A stretch of 64,000 bases of DNA from Castanea sativa (GCF_040712315.1 NC_134013.1:18077001-18141000); one strand, 5' to 3'; shown: positions 1 to 9,954, numbered from the stretch's first letter. Notes: generated by a model not told the origin, from the letters alone. Program-made: numbers and translations.

Positions 1-1335
1 TCGGTACAATCTATCCACTTTCGTTCTATTCGGTCCATTTTGTCCACTTCAGTCCTATTTAGTCCATATTAGTCTTATTATGTCCATTCGTTCTTATTTG
101 GTCCATTCATTCTTATTCGTTCCTATTCAATCCACATTGTTCCTATTCAGTCTTATTTTGTACATTTAGCCCACTTTGTTTAATTTGGTCCATTCTAATC
201 ACTTTGATTCATTGGAGAGATCCGAACCAAAAAAGCCAAGTTTCTAGTGTGCGAAGGAAAAAAAAACAAGAGAAGAAAATAGAAAGAAACAGAGTCTTTT
301 AAAGTCCCTTCGTTGAGTTGTCTAATTAGACAAATGTCTAAAATTTAAAAGGGGAACTTAAAATACAATATTGTATCTAAGTTTTTCCCTTATCAATATG
401 GTCTATATAATCAAGCACTCTCCGTGTATATTTCATTGAACAAAACATGATATAGAATGGCTTAAATTTTAAAAAGCTAATCACAAATCCATGCAATAAG
501 TAGAAAAATAATATAATTATTTTATAAGAATATAATGTAAATTTTATAAGTTAAATAGTGTATGTATTATAATTTAAAAGTATTTTCTATCTTTATAAGT
601 TTAATTTATGTATTGGAACATATAATGTATTTTATATTTTAATAACAACAATATATACGTGTGTGTGTGTGTGTGAAATGCGTAATTTAATAAAAAGATT
701 TAAATTACATAATTAGAATATTGTTTAATATAAATGAAGAAGGTATTACTAAAATGACATTTTTTAAATATATAATAATTGGTTGACTAATTTGAACATA
801 TCCAAGAATATATATTTTTTTATATAAAATGTATACCTCCATTCCATGGGACACATGTAACACTTTACATTAAATGTAAATTATTATATGAGTTTAGAAC
901 TACAACATCTTCTTTAAATGAAAGTATAATGCCTATATTATTGAAACCTGAATTTTTATCCAAAAACTAAAGAATTAGGCCCAAATAAAATAAAATCTTA
1001 TACTTTTCAACCCAAAAATTTGGGAAAAAATTGAATTTTTAAGTCAAAAACTAAAATGACAACCTACAAAAAAATCAATTTAAAGCCCGACCCAATTAGT
1101 CCAAAATGGACTAAATAGACCAAAATAAACCGAATTGGACCTAGATCAAATGGATAGAAGTGGACCGATTGAACCGAAGTATACCAAATGAACCAAAGTG
1201 AACCAAAATGGACGGAATGAACTGAAGTGGACCAAAACAGACTGAATGGATCAAAATGGACCGAATTGGACCGGATGGACCAAGGTGGACTGAATTGGAC
1301 CTAATTAACCAAATTTTACTGAAATGTTATGCTAA
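1..1335. mobile_element. Fold-back element with minisatellite-like inverted arms
   Basis: Bases 1-235 are a degenerate array of short units built on a GGTCCATT-type core with a period near 10-11 bases. Bases 1090-1330 are the same kind of array on the opposite strand, built on GGACCAAATG and GGACCGAATT units. The two arrays face each other across about 850 bases of AT-rich, gene-free sequence with a short (GT)n run at 659-675. This is the layout of a plant fold-back or long-TIR DNA element. No transposase is visible, so it would be non-autonomous. The left arm starts at the window edge and may continue outside. Terminal bases and target duplication could not be fixed. Confidence 0.5.
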
Positions 1336-1365
1336 TGTAGCAAAAAAAAAAAATGTTACGCTTTT

Positions 1366-1397
<32 letters not shown>

Positions 1398-1660
1398 TAT
1401 AATAAAAATTTATTCTATTTATATTTTCTCTCATTCTCTGTGTACTTCATTTGAACAATATATATTAAATGAAATCTAAAATATATATTAAAATATTAAT
1501 CTATAAATATAAACCAATCAAGTATATAATACAAGTTTATTCAATATATATTTTCTCTCTTTCTCTATGTGCCTCATCTCAACAATATATAATATATGAA
1601 ATATGTTAGGTTATAAATATTTAGAATAAAATATTTAGTTTCTAAATTTATTTATGTTTG
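1336..1660. other. AT-rich spacer, no gene seen
   Basis: Contains an A-run at 1366-1380, an (AT)n stretch at 1381-1401 and low-complexity AT-rich sequence. It separates the fold-back element from the broken 3' end of the first Tat element. No coding potential, RNA gene or clear repeat boundary was seen. Confidence 0.5.
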
Positions 1661-2337
1661 CAAACTGAGAACAAAGAAGCCTCTCTTGTACAAGACGTCC
1701 TTTATCAGAACGAACCATGTTGCTTGGACCTTCAACTTCCTTGCGACTTCCTTATCATCTAGTAATGGGTCGTCTTTCAAATAGGAGACTAGCGGTGTGG
1801 TCAAGTTGCTTCCAAAACTTACCTCCTGCACATTGATGACATCTATTAATGGTGAAAACTGAACAAAGGAAAGTACCTTGTCGGGGGTGATCATGTGTTC
1901 CGCCAACGCGGCCTTGGCAATACGGTCAGCTTGCTCATTTTCTCCTCTTGAGATTTGAACAATCTTAGCGTGTAAGTCATCCACCCTTTTCTTTACTTGC
2001 TCTAGGTACTTCTTCATTCTCTCACCCTTACATTCATAATCACCGTTCACTTGGTTTGTAACGATCTAGGAGTCGCAATGAATAACCACACTCGTCGCCC
2101 CTGCTACTTTGGCGAGATCTAATCCTGCCACTAGAGCTTCGTACTCTGCTTCATTGTTGGTCGTAGGGAATTTGAGACGAACCATGCATTCAATCTCGTC
2201 CCCTTTCGGAGAACGGAGTACAAAACCCGCTTTGCTAGCCTTTTTGTTGGATGATCCGTCCGTGTGGATACTTCATTGAGGATACTCTTCTGCCCCGTGG
2301 CCTTCAAAGTTAGTGAACTCCGCAATGAAGTCAGCAA
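1652..2337 (-). pseudogene. RNase H-like C-terminal part of Tat element 1 pol
   Basis: Two broken reading frames (2131-2337 and 1652-2050) encode the distal RNase H-type region of Tat elements. The second contains a motif reading ENEQADRIAKAALAEH, which fits the conserved end of the RNase H fold in this lineage, where the Asp is a metal ligand. It then runs into the linker before integrase and stops. The first frame lies in the segment that normally carries an acidic RNase H strand but is shifted. Homology ends about 20 bases before 1652, so the integrase is lost rather than frameshifted. Confidence 0.65.
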
Positions 2338-2498
2338 CCACTTGCCCCTTTACGGCAGTACGCAGGCGGTACTGTACATTGAATTCACTCAACTCTATTG
2401 CCCATAGTGCCATTCATTTAGAGGCTTCAGGATTGCCCATCACTCGTCGTAGGGGCTTGTTGGTCAAGATGACTACTGTGTAGGCCTGGAAGTACGAC

Positions 2499-3650
2499 TT
2501 AAGCTTTCAAGCTGCCGTAACCAAAGCGAAGACGAGCTTCTCCATCGGTGGGTACCTCTCCTTTGTACCACGAAGTGCCCGGTTGGTGTAGTACATGGGC
2601 TTCTGCACCTTGTCCTCTTCTAACCAAGGCCACACTAATAGCAGCTAGGGATACAACCAAGTAGAGGAATAGTTCTTCCCCTGGTTTGGAGGGACTTAGC
2701 AATGGTGGGGAAGAGAGGTAGGCCTTCAGATCCTCGAATGCTTGTTGACACTCAGCCGTCCACTCAAAATATTTCTTCAGTGTGCTAAAGAAAGGTAGGC
2801 ACTTGTCCGTTGCCCTTGACAATAACCTATTCAGTGCGGTTACCTTGCCGTTGAGGCTCTGTACTTCTTTCATGTTCGTTGGTGGTGCCATCTCTATTAT
2901 GGCCCGGATCTTGTCTAAGTTGACTTCGATACCTCTCTGAGATACCATGAACCCTAGGAACTTTCCAGCCGTCACCCCAAATGCACACTTGCTCAGATTG
3001 AGCTTCATGTTGTAAGAGCGAAGGGTGTCGAAGGTTTCTCTGAGATCATCCAAATGATTGTCCTCCTTTCGAATTTTTACTAGTATGTTGTCTACGTAAA
3101 CTTGGACATTTCTTCCAATCTGATGTGCGAACATCTTGTTCATGAGCCTTTAATATGTCACACTCGTGTTTTTGAGGTCAAAAGGCATCACTTTATAGTA
3201 GAAGAGGCATTGGCTGGTGACGAACGAAGTCTTCTTCTAATCTGCTTCGTCCATTTTGATCTGGTTGTAACTAGAAAAAAGCATTTATGAAGCTCAGTAA
3301 TTGGTGTTGGCCCGTAGAGTCTACCAAGATGTCAACTCACGGAAGGGGGTAGCTATCCTTGAGGCATGCTTTGTTTAGGTTTGTAAAGTCTACGCACATC
3401 CTTCATTTCCCGTTGGCTTTCTTGACCATCACTGCATTCGCCAGCCAATCGGGGTAGTAAACTTCTCTAATAAAGTTTGTTCCTTGCAACTTGCGAACTT
3501 CTTCTACTATAGCTCGTTCTTGTTCTTGGGCGAACACCTGCTTCTTCTAACAGATAGGTGGAAAAGTGGGCGAAACATTCAACTTGTGCACTATGACCAA
3601 AGGGTCGATCCCGGGCATGTCTTTATGGCTCCAGGCAAATACATCCTGGT
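2499..3650 (-). pseudogene. Reverse transcriptase of Tat element 1, inactivated
   Basis: The longest open piece (2499-3143) starts within the RT palm and reaches the connection to RNase H. It has a YVDN box near its residues 17-20 where active enzymes have YVDD, followed by KFLGFMVSQRGIE and the PLLSPSKPGEELFLYL block typical of Tat elements. The N-terminal palm half lies at about 3150-3650 but is broken by stops. Loss of the second catalytic Asp plus the stops make the enzyme non-functional. The plus-strand open frames here are shadows. Confidence 0.75.
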
Positions 3651-3717
3651 TTTCTTTGAGAAAAGTCAGGAGTGCTTGTTGGACTAGTGGACTAGCAAGG
3701 GTGCTAATCCTAGTCGT

Positions 3718-4043
3718 TCAATCTAGTTTGGAGTTGTCGAGAAGGATCTCTTCAAGTTCTTCAACGGGCTTTGCTACGTAGCACTTGCGTGCAGCCACTT
3801 GATCTCCATGTACTTCTCCTACTCCGTACTTGGTGGGGAATTTGATCATCAGGTGGTAGGTGAAAGTTACGGCCTTCCACGAGTTAAGGGTAGGTCGTCC
3901 TAGGATGGCATTGTAGGCGGACAAGCAGTCGACAACGAGGAATGTGACATCCTTAGTGATCTGCTGAGGGTAATCACCAACCATTATGAGCAACGTGATT
4001 GCATCGAGGGGGTATACTCTTGTCCCTCTGAACCTAATGAGTA
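3718..4043 (-). pseudogene. C-terminal half of the Tat 1 aspartic protease
   Basis: The frame at 3718-3993 contains AYNAILGRPTLNSW, the conserved second half of the retroviral-type protease of Tat elements, followed by a KFPTKYGVGEVHGDQ stretch that leads to RT. The catalytic half sits at 5001-5339, on the far side of an inserted solo LTR. The break lies at the insertion's target duplication. Confidence 0.75.
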
Positions 4044-4048
4044 GGGTG
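4044..4048. repeat. Left target-site duplication of the solo LTR
   Basis: GGGTG, identical to the bases directly after the LTR at 4996-5000. Confidence 0.85.
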
Positions 4049-4220
4049 TGTAGAGAGGAAAAATTCCTGACCTATCACAAGCTGACACATCATATTACCA
4101 AGTCCACAAAATACAACTAATTAAAAAGCGCCACATACTGCTGCTAGGTTTTGCTATCACTATTCAGAAACCAATAGAAATTTGCCAAATGTCATTGAAA
4201 TAGAGGCATGAAACGCATCA

Positions 4221-4310
4221 GCATGCGTAAGTGATGACACAAGTAGCCCTGCATGTGTAAGCGATGACACAAGCAATCCAGCACGTGTAAACGATGACAT
4301 AAGCAGACCA
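4221..4310 (+). promoter_or_regulatory. Three 30-bp enhancer-like repeats in the solo LTR
   Basis: Three head-to-tail copies of a 30-bp unit (4221-4250, 4251-4280, 4281-4310) share the core GTAANNGATGACAYAAG. They lie about 65-150 bp upstream of the TATA-like box at about 4375. A G-box-like CCACGTGTC follows at about 4346. Tandem motifs upstream of the TATA box are typical of U3 enhancers in plant LTRs; activity here is inferred. Confidence 0.6.
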
Positions 4311-4372
4311 ATCAGGCTGTGACATGTGTCATCAATCAGACTCCGCCACGTGTCGCTTACCCACCCCCAAAC

Positions 4373-4384
4373 TCCTATAAATAG
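4373..4384 (+). promoter_or_regulatory. TATA box of the solo LTR
   Basis: CCTATAAATAGA, a near-consensus plant TATA box about 325 bp into the LTR. It sets the element's orientation as plus. Confidence 0.65.
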
Positions 4385-4995
4385 AAGCCTTCCTAAGACA
4401 TTTAGGGGACACACAGAAAAAGATGTCGTGAGTTTAGAAATCTCGAAGCTCTGCCGGAATCAAACCCCGAAGCCTTCAGGAACTTCAAAAACTTCAACCT
4501 CGAATACAAACAACATTCGAAGCAAAATCATCCAAACTACTTGTCTAGATCTCAAAGGTCACTAGAATCAAGCTCAAAAGCCTTCAGAAACCTCAACAAA
4601 CCACAAATCAACGAAACTCTAAGGATTCTAGCCTCTAAATCCCTGAAGAACTTCCACCACAAACCTTAAAACAAGAAGAACGCACGAAGAACACGAAGAG
4701 CACGAAGAACCTGAAGAACAAAGAATTTCTAACAAGCTCATAGCCAGAGATTCATTGTAATTCCGTTTTAAAGATCTTTGGTCCATTCCTCAGCCAAATT
4801 GAAGGATATCTTGTGTTCGAATCAAAATTATATTACCACAATTCCAATTAACAAATCTTTCAAGGAGATCGAATCAGAGGATCACTCTTTTGTAATTACA
4901 GAGAATTATACCACATATTCATCAATACAAATTTGCATTTGTGAAACTATTTTACTTGTTTGACTTATTTCGAACAAAGAATTTAGTCGTCTACA

Positions 4996-5000
4996 GGGTG
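4996..5000. repeat. Right target-site duplication of the solo LTR
   Basis: GGGTG, the partner of 4044-4048. Confidence 0.85.
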
Positions 5001-5339
5001 TTGGTAGGAACCAACCGTTCTCTATCAATCCTCATTTGCTAGAACGTCGGGTAGTAGAGGATGTTAGCGGGGTAGTAGAGGATGTTAGCGGAGCTTCCGT
5101 TGTCAACCAGGACCTAGTGTGTGTGTGTTATAGTCTCCTACCTGTATGCTAACGATGAGTGTATTGTCATATGGATGGTGGAGACGTCGAGCAGCTTCCT
5201 CTAAGAATACAATGATGAGGTTGTTGATTCGTGCCATCTTTGGTATAAAGCCTGTTTGCTGGACGTTTTGAACCATCCTGAGATAAGTCTTACGGGCTTT
5301 TTTGGATGAGCCAAAAGCTGCAGTGCCTCCCACAATCAT
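5001..5339 (-). pseudogene. Catalytic half of the Tat 1 aspartic protease
   Basis: Reading minus strand, the sequence carries RRLHHPYDNTLIVSIQVGDY and then, in a shifted frame near 5100-5125, VDNGSS. Tat proteases use DNGS or DTGS at the active Asp. A 21-bp tandem duplication at 5049-5090 inserts an extra seven codons just after the active site. The C-terminal half is displaced to 3718-4043 by the solo LTR. Confidence 0.7.
5049..5090. repeat. 21-bp tandem duplication in the protease
   Basis: Two adjacent copies of a unit starting GGGTAGTAGAGG (at 5049 and 5070). The unit is a multiple of three, so the frame is unaffected. Confidence 0.7.
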
Positions 5340-5656
5340 TCTTATGTCTCCTACTGGCGGCCTAGGTTGCTCGTTCTCCTGTTGAGCAACCTGCTCCTGT
5401 GGTGGGTTCGCGTTTTTCTTGCTAACGAACCTCTAAAACTTTCCTTGTCTGATAAGAGCTTCTATTTGTTGCTTCAAGTTGTAGCAGTCAGACGTGTCAT
5501 GACCGTGATCATGGTGAAAGTGACAGTACTTGTCTCTAGACCTCTTATTGGGGTCTCCCTTTAGCATGCTGGGAAATGCCAGGGCTTCTTCGACCCTTGA
5601 TCTACATCAGGACTTGGTCGATCGGGGTAGTCAGTGGGGTGAAGATTGTGAACTTC

Positions 5657-6685
5657 CTAGTGGGGGGGTTTGGAGCGCTTATCCTTTTGTCGGTCTTTGG
5701 TCCTTGTCGTCTTTTGTCCCTTGTCCTGTCGTGCTTCCTCTTGTCTTTCCCTCTTCTTAGGCTTCTCTTCTCGGGCCAGCAGCGCGTCTTCTATGTTCAT
5801 GTACTTAGTTGCCCTGTAAAGTACATCTAACATAGTCTTTGGGTTGTTTTTGTGTAAGGAAAATAGAAACTTACCCTTTTGTAACCCGTTCGTGAATGCA
5901 GCCAAGAGTATCTTGTCGTCAACTTCATCAATCGAGAGGGCCTCTTTGTTAAAGTGGGTAATGTAGGACCTCAGCGTTTCATCCTCTCGTTGCTTGATGT
6001 TCATTAGGCATGCGGTGGAATTTTTATACCTCTGTCCCTCGATAAAGTGCAAGGCAAACTGGGTGCTTAACTCCTTAAAGATACTAATGGAGTTGGGCGT
6101 CAACCTGCTGAACCAAACCCTTGTGGGTCCTTTCAGCGTAGTGGGGAAGGCCCTGCACATGATTTCATTCGTCACCTCTTGCAGGTGCATCAGGGTCTTG
6201 AAAGACTCTTAGTGATCTAGGGGGTCCTTACAGCCATTGTAGGCTTCTACTTGCGGCATGCGAAACTTTGGTGGAAGGAGGAACGAGATAATGGATGCAA
6301 TGAAGGGTGAGTCTGTCCGATGGACCAACTCATCAAGGTCACTCAATACCAGTCCTCTAAGGGCGTTCATCATGAAGTCCATCAGTTTCTTCATCATCTG
6401 CATCTCCGCGACCAAGTGCAATGTTGGATCCATATTTGCAGCAGATGGACGGCTTGTATCCTGTTGTTCTTGCCTGTTTGGCCCCTCTTGGTTCCTCCTC
6501 TCGGCGTTGGTTCCTTCCTGGTCCTCCTCTTGGATGTTAAGCGCTGTGTTCTTTTAGCGCAATTTCTCTTCTAGGTCATGATTTTGCTTGGTGAGACATT
6601 CTACGGAGATCGCGAGAGTCCAAACCTCTTTCTTGAGGGCGGTGATCCGTGGTTCGTCCCCTTGATTGTTGGTGGTGATTGCCAT
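5657..6685 (-). pseudogene. gag of Tat element 1
   Basis: The likely start codon is at 6685. An in-frame TAA lies near 6555; the frames then continue at 6433-6209 and 6190-5657. The core block has MCRAFPTTLKGPTRVWF, FALHFIEGQRYKNS and QREDETLRSYITHFNKEA, the plant retrotransposon gag fold. A basic, Lys/Arg/Gln-rich tail follows. After 5657 the coding continues in another frame past a run of seven G at about 5663-5669, a likely slippage frameshift, into a zinc-finger-like linker before protease. Confidence 0.8.
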
Positions 6686-6754
6686 TGAGCGAGTAAGTAC
6701 CATGCAACTTTTTGTCCAGAAAGCGATACTATGTCTTACTTTTTGTCTTTCCCA

Positions 6755-6774
6755 CAGACGGTGTCAATTGATGA
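6755..6774 (-). other. Primer-binding region of Tat element 1
   Basis: On the minus strand the sequence right after the LTR end reads TCATCAATTGACACCGTCTG. The second Tat element has the matching arrangement (TCATCAATTTGGCACTGTC) next to its 5' LTR, which supports both LTR boundaries. The primer tRNA was not identified. Confidence 0.5.
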
Positions 6775-7395
6775 TGTTGAAAATTGTCAGTAAGCTACAT
6801 GGTCCTCACGTGCTCTAGACAAGACCTGCACAACACAAAAAGAAGTAAAAGACCTTATGAAGGGTACCGGTGTGGTATTGGCCAAATACCCTCCGAAGAT
6901 CAAGTTAGAGAACTTTCACAACTCTAGAGTGCCAGAGTTAGGGTGAAATATGCGTACCTTATTTTCTAAGGGTTTGGCGTTTTTATAGTAGTGTAGAACG
7001 ACTCCTATTTCTTGGGCAAGAAGATGTTTCCTTGTGGGGAAGATCCTAATAAATGTACGTATTATACGGGATTCTTCCCATATAGGGATTCCATTAATCA
7101 TAGGGTGCACGATATTTCCATTTGGGATTCCTTGGAGTTTACTCAAGCCATAGGGGTGCCATGTGGCTTTAATGTTCGTCAATCTGTTGTCTGTGTGCCT
7201 AGAATCCTTCCACTATAGATTCATCTGCCCACTATGGAATCATCCGCTACGGGGTACCATCTGTCGTGTGAACTCTCCGTCTGGTGCCTCAATTTGTCAT
7301 CCCGTTTATATGTTTTGAGAACCCATTTTCCTAGTACCGTCGCCTATGGCAGGCTTGTTTGAACGGATCTATCTGCCTAATTTTTATCCTCTTCA
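6775..7395 (-). repeat. 5' LTR of Tat element 1
   Basis: About 621 bp. On the minus strand it begins TGAAGAGGAT directly after GLR coding sequence and ends ...TTTTCAACA before the primer-binding region, giving TG...CA ends. The left boundary is set by the primer-binding region and the right boundary by loss of GLR homology. The 3' LTR is absent, so divergence cannot be used for dating. Confidence 0.6.
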
Positions 7396-7521
7396 AAAGT
7401 TAAGAATGACACCCACATTTACTGGGATTGTCGACATGTTTTGAGCCTTGGTCAACAAATTTCTCTCAAAAAGAATGATGAACATGAAAAGAGAAAAAGC
7501 AATTCTGGTAAGCATCTTCAT
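7396..7521 (-). pseudogene. GLR-0: exon 1 stub of a glutamate receptor-like gene
   Basis: The start codon at 7521 and the next 41 codons match exon 1 of GLR-1 (35165-35432). The stub keeps a hydrophobic signal peptide (IAFSLFMFIILF) and the IPVNVGVILNF start of the ligand-binding-like domain. Coding stops at the junction with the Tat 1 LTR, whose first bases TGA form an immediate stop. The predicted product is 42 residues, too short for a channel. Sequence upstream, including a TATA box, also matches GLR-1. Downstream exons are not in the window. Confidence 0.8.
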
Positions 7522-7915
7522 GATTTTTTTTGAATATCTTGGTGGCTTTTAATTTAAGATGCATGGTCTTAAGTCAGAATTAGTAGTATTTATAGGGCAT
7601 GGTACGTAGCCGAAGAAGGAAATTTTGATAAATAACGAATAATATATTATTATCAACGCTAATGCTACAATATGGTTACCGAAAATTAGGCCTTCACCAA
7701 AAATAAATAAATACATAAAAACATCAAGTTGCAACTTAACAATACTAGTTGACAATTTTGTCATTACCATCGATATGGCTTCAGTGTCAAACATCAAATG
7801 AGCATCCCAAGATTCAAATATAAGACCTTCAGCTAATTTATTTATTTATTTTTTAAAAAATCAGCTTCGGCTATGAAGACTTTTGTGCAATAATATATTA
7901 ATATCAGTGTGGCCG
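7522..7915 (-). promoter_or_regulatory. GLR-0 upstream region, homologous to the GLR-1 promoter
   Basis: Similarity to 35433-35830 extends from the ATG through blocks such as GAATATCTTGGTGGCTTT and CAAGTTGCAAC to about 7800. A consensus TATA box, CTATAAATACT, sits at 7585-7595 on the minus strand, about 65 bp from the ATG. The corresponding GLR-1 site is the weaker CTATTAATAA. Confidence 0.6.
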
Positions 7916-8322
7916 ATACCGTACCGGTACCGGCCGTACCGGCCGGTACATACCGTACCGGCCAATGCACCGGTACCGGTACACTTCTATATTATACCGG
8001 AAAAAATACCGGCCGTACCGGCCGGTACAGAAAAAAACTTTTTTTTTTTTTTTTTAAAGTTTTGTAATTTTTGAATTTTTGTAAAGGCATAATGGTAACT
8101 TATTTACATTAACTTCTTAGTATTATTTGTTTTCTTAGTATGCAATGAACAACTAAGCTTTCTATTTTTTATATTGTGTTTTTTTTTCTTTTATTTGATA
8201 CTAAAGTCTAAAACTATGAATAATTTGTTCTGAATTGAGGTAATATTTTATAATAAACTTTTATATTTACTATAATATAAGTGAAATATTATATGTTTAT
8301 AAACATGGTTCTAGAGATTTTG

Positions 8323-8365
<43 letters not shown>

Positions 8366-8460
8366 AAATAGTGGTAAACCCGAAACGGTACACCGGTATT
8401 GACCGGTATCCGAAATATATCGTACCGGTGGCCAAACCGGTACAGCCTCCGGTACGGTAT
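7916..8460. mobile_element. CCGGTACC-rich inverted-repeat element
   Basis: The ends carry a perfect 12-bp inversion: ATACCGTACCGG at 7916-7927 and CCGGTACGGTAT at 8449-8460. About 100 bp inside each end is packed with CCGGTAC and GGCCGGTAC palindromes, while the centre is AT-rich with a (TG)n microsatellite at 8323-8356. Short GC-rich ends around an AT-rich core suggest a non-autonomous DNA transposon. No target duplication was recognised, and the superfamily is uncertain. Confidence 0.55.
8323..8356. repeat. (TG)n microsatellite
   Basis: An uninterrupted TG run followed by (TA)n, inside the CCGGTACC-rich element. It creates spurious Cys/Val and His/Thr open frames. Confidence 0.9.
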
Positions 8461-8654
8461 TAACTTCCTTGATTTATATATGCTATATAGCTCGGTATGT
8501 ACTTCCCATATTGGAAAAAGTCCCATTTAATACATCTATAAAATTTAGCTTATTGCAATGATTAATGTGATTCTAAAGACAGAAAAGGTTGAACGTGTTA
8601 CATGTGTAAATGGGCAGTTACCAATATCAAGAGGGTAACCTCTATCCTCCTCCG

Positions 8655-8768
8655 TTGGGAATTACTCGTAGTTTATGTTAGTCCTAGATTAGTAAAACAT
8701 TTTCTTTTGCGTTTGGAATTATTCGTAGTTTATGTTAGTCCTAGATTAGTAAAACATTTTCTTTTGTG
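8655..8768. repeat. 57-bp tandem dimer
   Basis: Two copies of a 57-bp unit starting TTGGGAATTACTCGTAG and TTTGGAATTATTCGTAG differ at only a few bases. The rest of 8461-8788 shows no gene. Confidence 0.8.
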
Positions 8769-8788
8769 GAATAATCTTTTTGTTGTGG

Positions 8789-9935
8789 TAGACATGGCAA
8801 ATGGGTGGGTTGGGTTTGGGTTTGGGTTGGGTCAATCAGGTTGCGGGTCAAATGGGTTACGAGTCAAAAATGGGTTATTTTAAGCTGGTTAAAAATGAGT
8901 TTGGGTCAATCGGGTTGCGAGTTGGGTTGGGTTGGGTTGACCCGTATTTTTCACATAATTTTTTTTAATAAAGAAAACAATATGTATTTGCCATTTGAAA
9001 AGTCATACAACAAATTACTTGATGTAAAATACATTATTTTGAATTTGCCACTTATATCAAGAATGAACTCAATTAAGCTTATTAATACTTATTCAATAAT
9101 TTTAAAATTATACACATTCCAACATTGCTAACTAAAATGAAATAACACAAAAATAAGTCAAACAAATACACAAATTTTATTTCTACATAATATCAACACC
9201 CCAAAATATAAAATAAAATTACAAATGACTTATTGGATAACCCATTTGACAAATAATAAAAACATATAAGGAATTTACAATGTTGAAAATTAATTTTTAA
9301 TCTATTATCAATTGTGGTTGATACTTTATTTCAATTTGAGCATATACATTGAAGTTTGATTGTTTAGTTATTTATACATGGTCTTTTTTATGAATAATAT
9401 ATCATTGTTAAGTAACACATACTCTAGGAATTATCATAATCTATTTTGAAAACCATTTATTTTGGACATAAATTGTTAAAAAATAGGCCTGAGCATTCAT
9501 AATTTATGCTAATTTAATACTTTGGCTTTACTATTTTCACACTTATGAATATTTTTCACATATATCTACAATTTTAAATCTATATTTTTAACTCTACTGT
9601 AACTAGCTTGTCTTGGCATGTACTTTCTATTTAATATCTAAAAATCTTTACTCATTACAAAATGCTCAACCGTTCATCTTTTAATTCATTTGCATGTAAT
9701 TATGTAGATGTCTCAATTGTTTCCTTAAAGCTCACAACAAATAATTAAACCAATATTGCCTTAATTTTATTACTTTTTCACCCAAAAAAATTTAAAAAAA
9801 TGGTTTGGGTCACGGGTCGGGTTGGGTTGACTTGCAAAAAATACTGGTCAACCTGTTTTTGCTTCGAGTAAGAAAACTTCGGTTCGGGTTGAGTTAGATT
9901 AGGTCAGCAAATTCTAACCCATTTTGCCATGTCTA
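8789..9935. mobile_element. hAT-like non-autonomous DNA transposon
   Basis: The 1147-bp unit starts TAGACATGGCAAATGGGT and ends ACCCATTTTGCCATGTCTA, near-perfect terminal inversions. It is flanked by GTTGTGG (8782-8788) and GTTATGG (9936-9942), a 7-base near-match that fits a slightly decayed target duplication. Both subterminal zones are rich in GGGTTGGGTT and GGTCAACC units; the core is AT-rich and non-coding. The TIR and the duplication length fit the hAT superfamily better than others. No transposase is present. Confidence 0.65.
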
Positions 9936-9954
9936 GTTATGGCTCATTTACATT

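Larger units (their letters stand above)
4049..4995 (+). repeat. Solo LTR inserted in the Tat 1 protease
   Basis: The 947-bp unit begins TGTAGA and ends TCTACA, a perfect 6-bp terminal inversion with the canonical TG...CA ends. It is flanked by identical 5-bp direct repeats GGGTG at 4044-4048 and 4996-5000. Protease coding resumes on either side. A TATA-like CTATAAATAG at about 4375 and the 30-bp repeat block upstream of it place its transcription on the plus strand. There is no internal retroelement sequence, so it is a solo LTR left by recombination. The lineage cannot be told from the LTR alone. Confidence 0.9.
1660..7395 (-). mobile_element. Ty3/gypsy Tat-lineage retrotransposon 1, decayed and 3'-truncated
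   Basis: Read on the minus strand the order is 5' LTR (6775-7395), primer-binding region, gag (about 6685-5657), protease (5339-5001 and 4043-3718), reverse transcriptase (about 3650-2600), RNase H (about 2600-1652). Recognition rests on Tat-type motifs: a gag block with AFPTTLKG and VWFSRL, protease sequence with VDNGSS and ILGRPTLNSW, and RT with KFLGFMVSQRGIE. Stops and frameshifts occur throughout, so it is dead. Integrase and the 3' LTR are missing: recognisable coding ends near 1660, where AT-rich DNA begins. A solo LTR (4049-4995) lies inside the protease. The 5' LTR abuts exon 1 of a GLR gene copy. Confidence 0.85.

Noticed and set aside
3102..3290. Plus-strand frames over Tat element 1 (3102, 3484, 3566, 5367, 5530, 5576, 5994 and 6258)
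   Set aside because: All are antisense to recognised gag-pol segments and lack domains of their own.
8805..8960. Possible interstitial telomere repeats (GGGTTTGGG)
   Set aside because: The units lack the TTTAGGG order and are confined to the subterminal ends of a DNA transposon.
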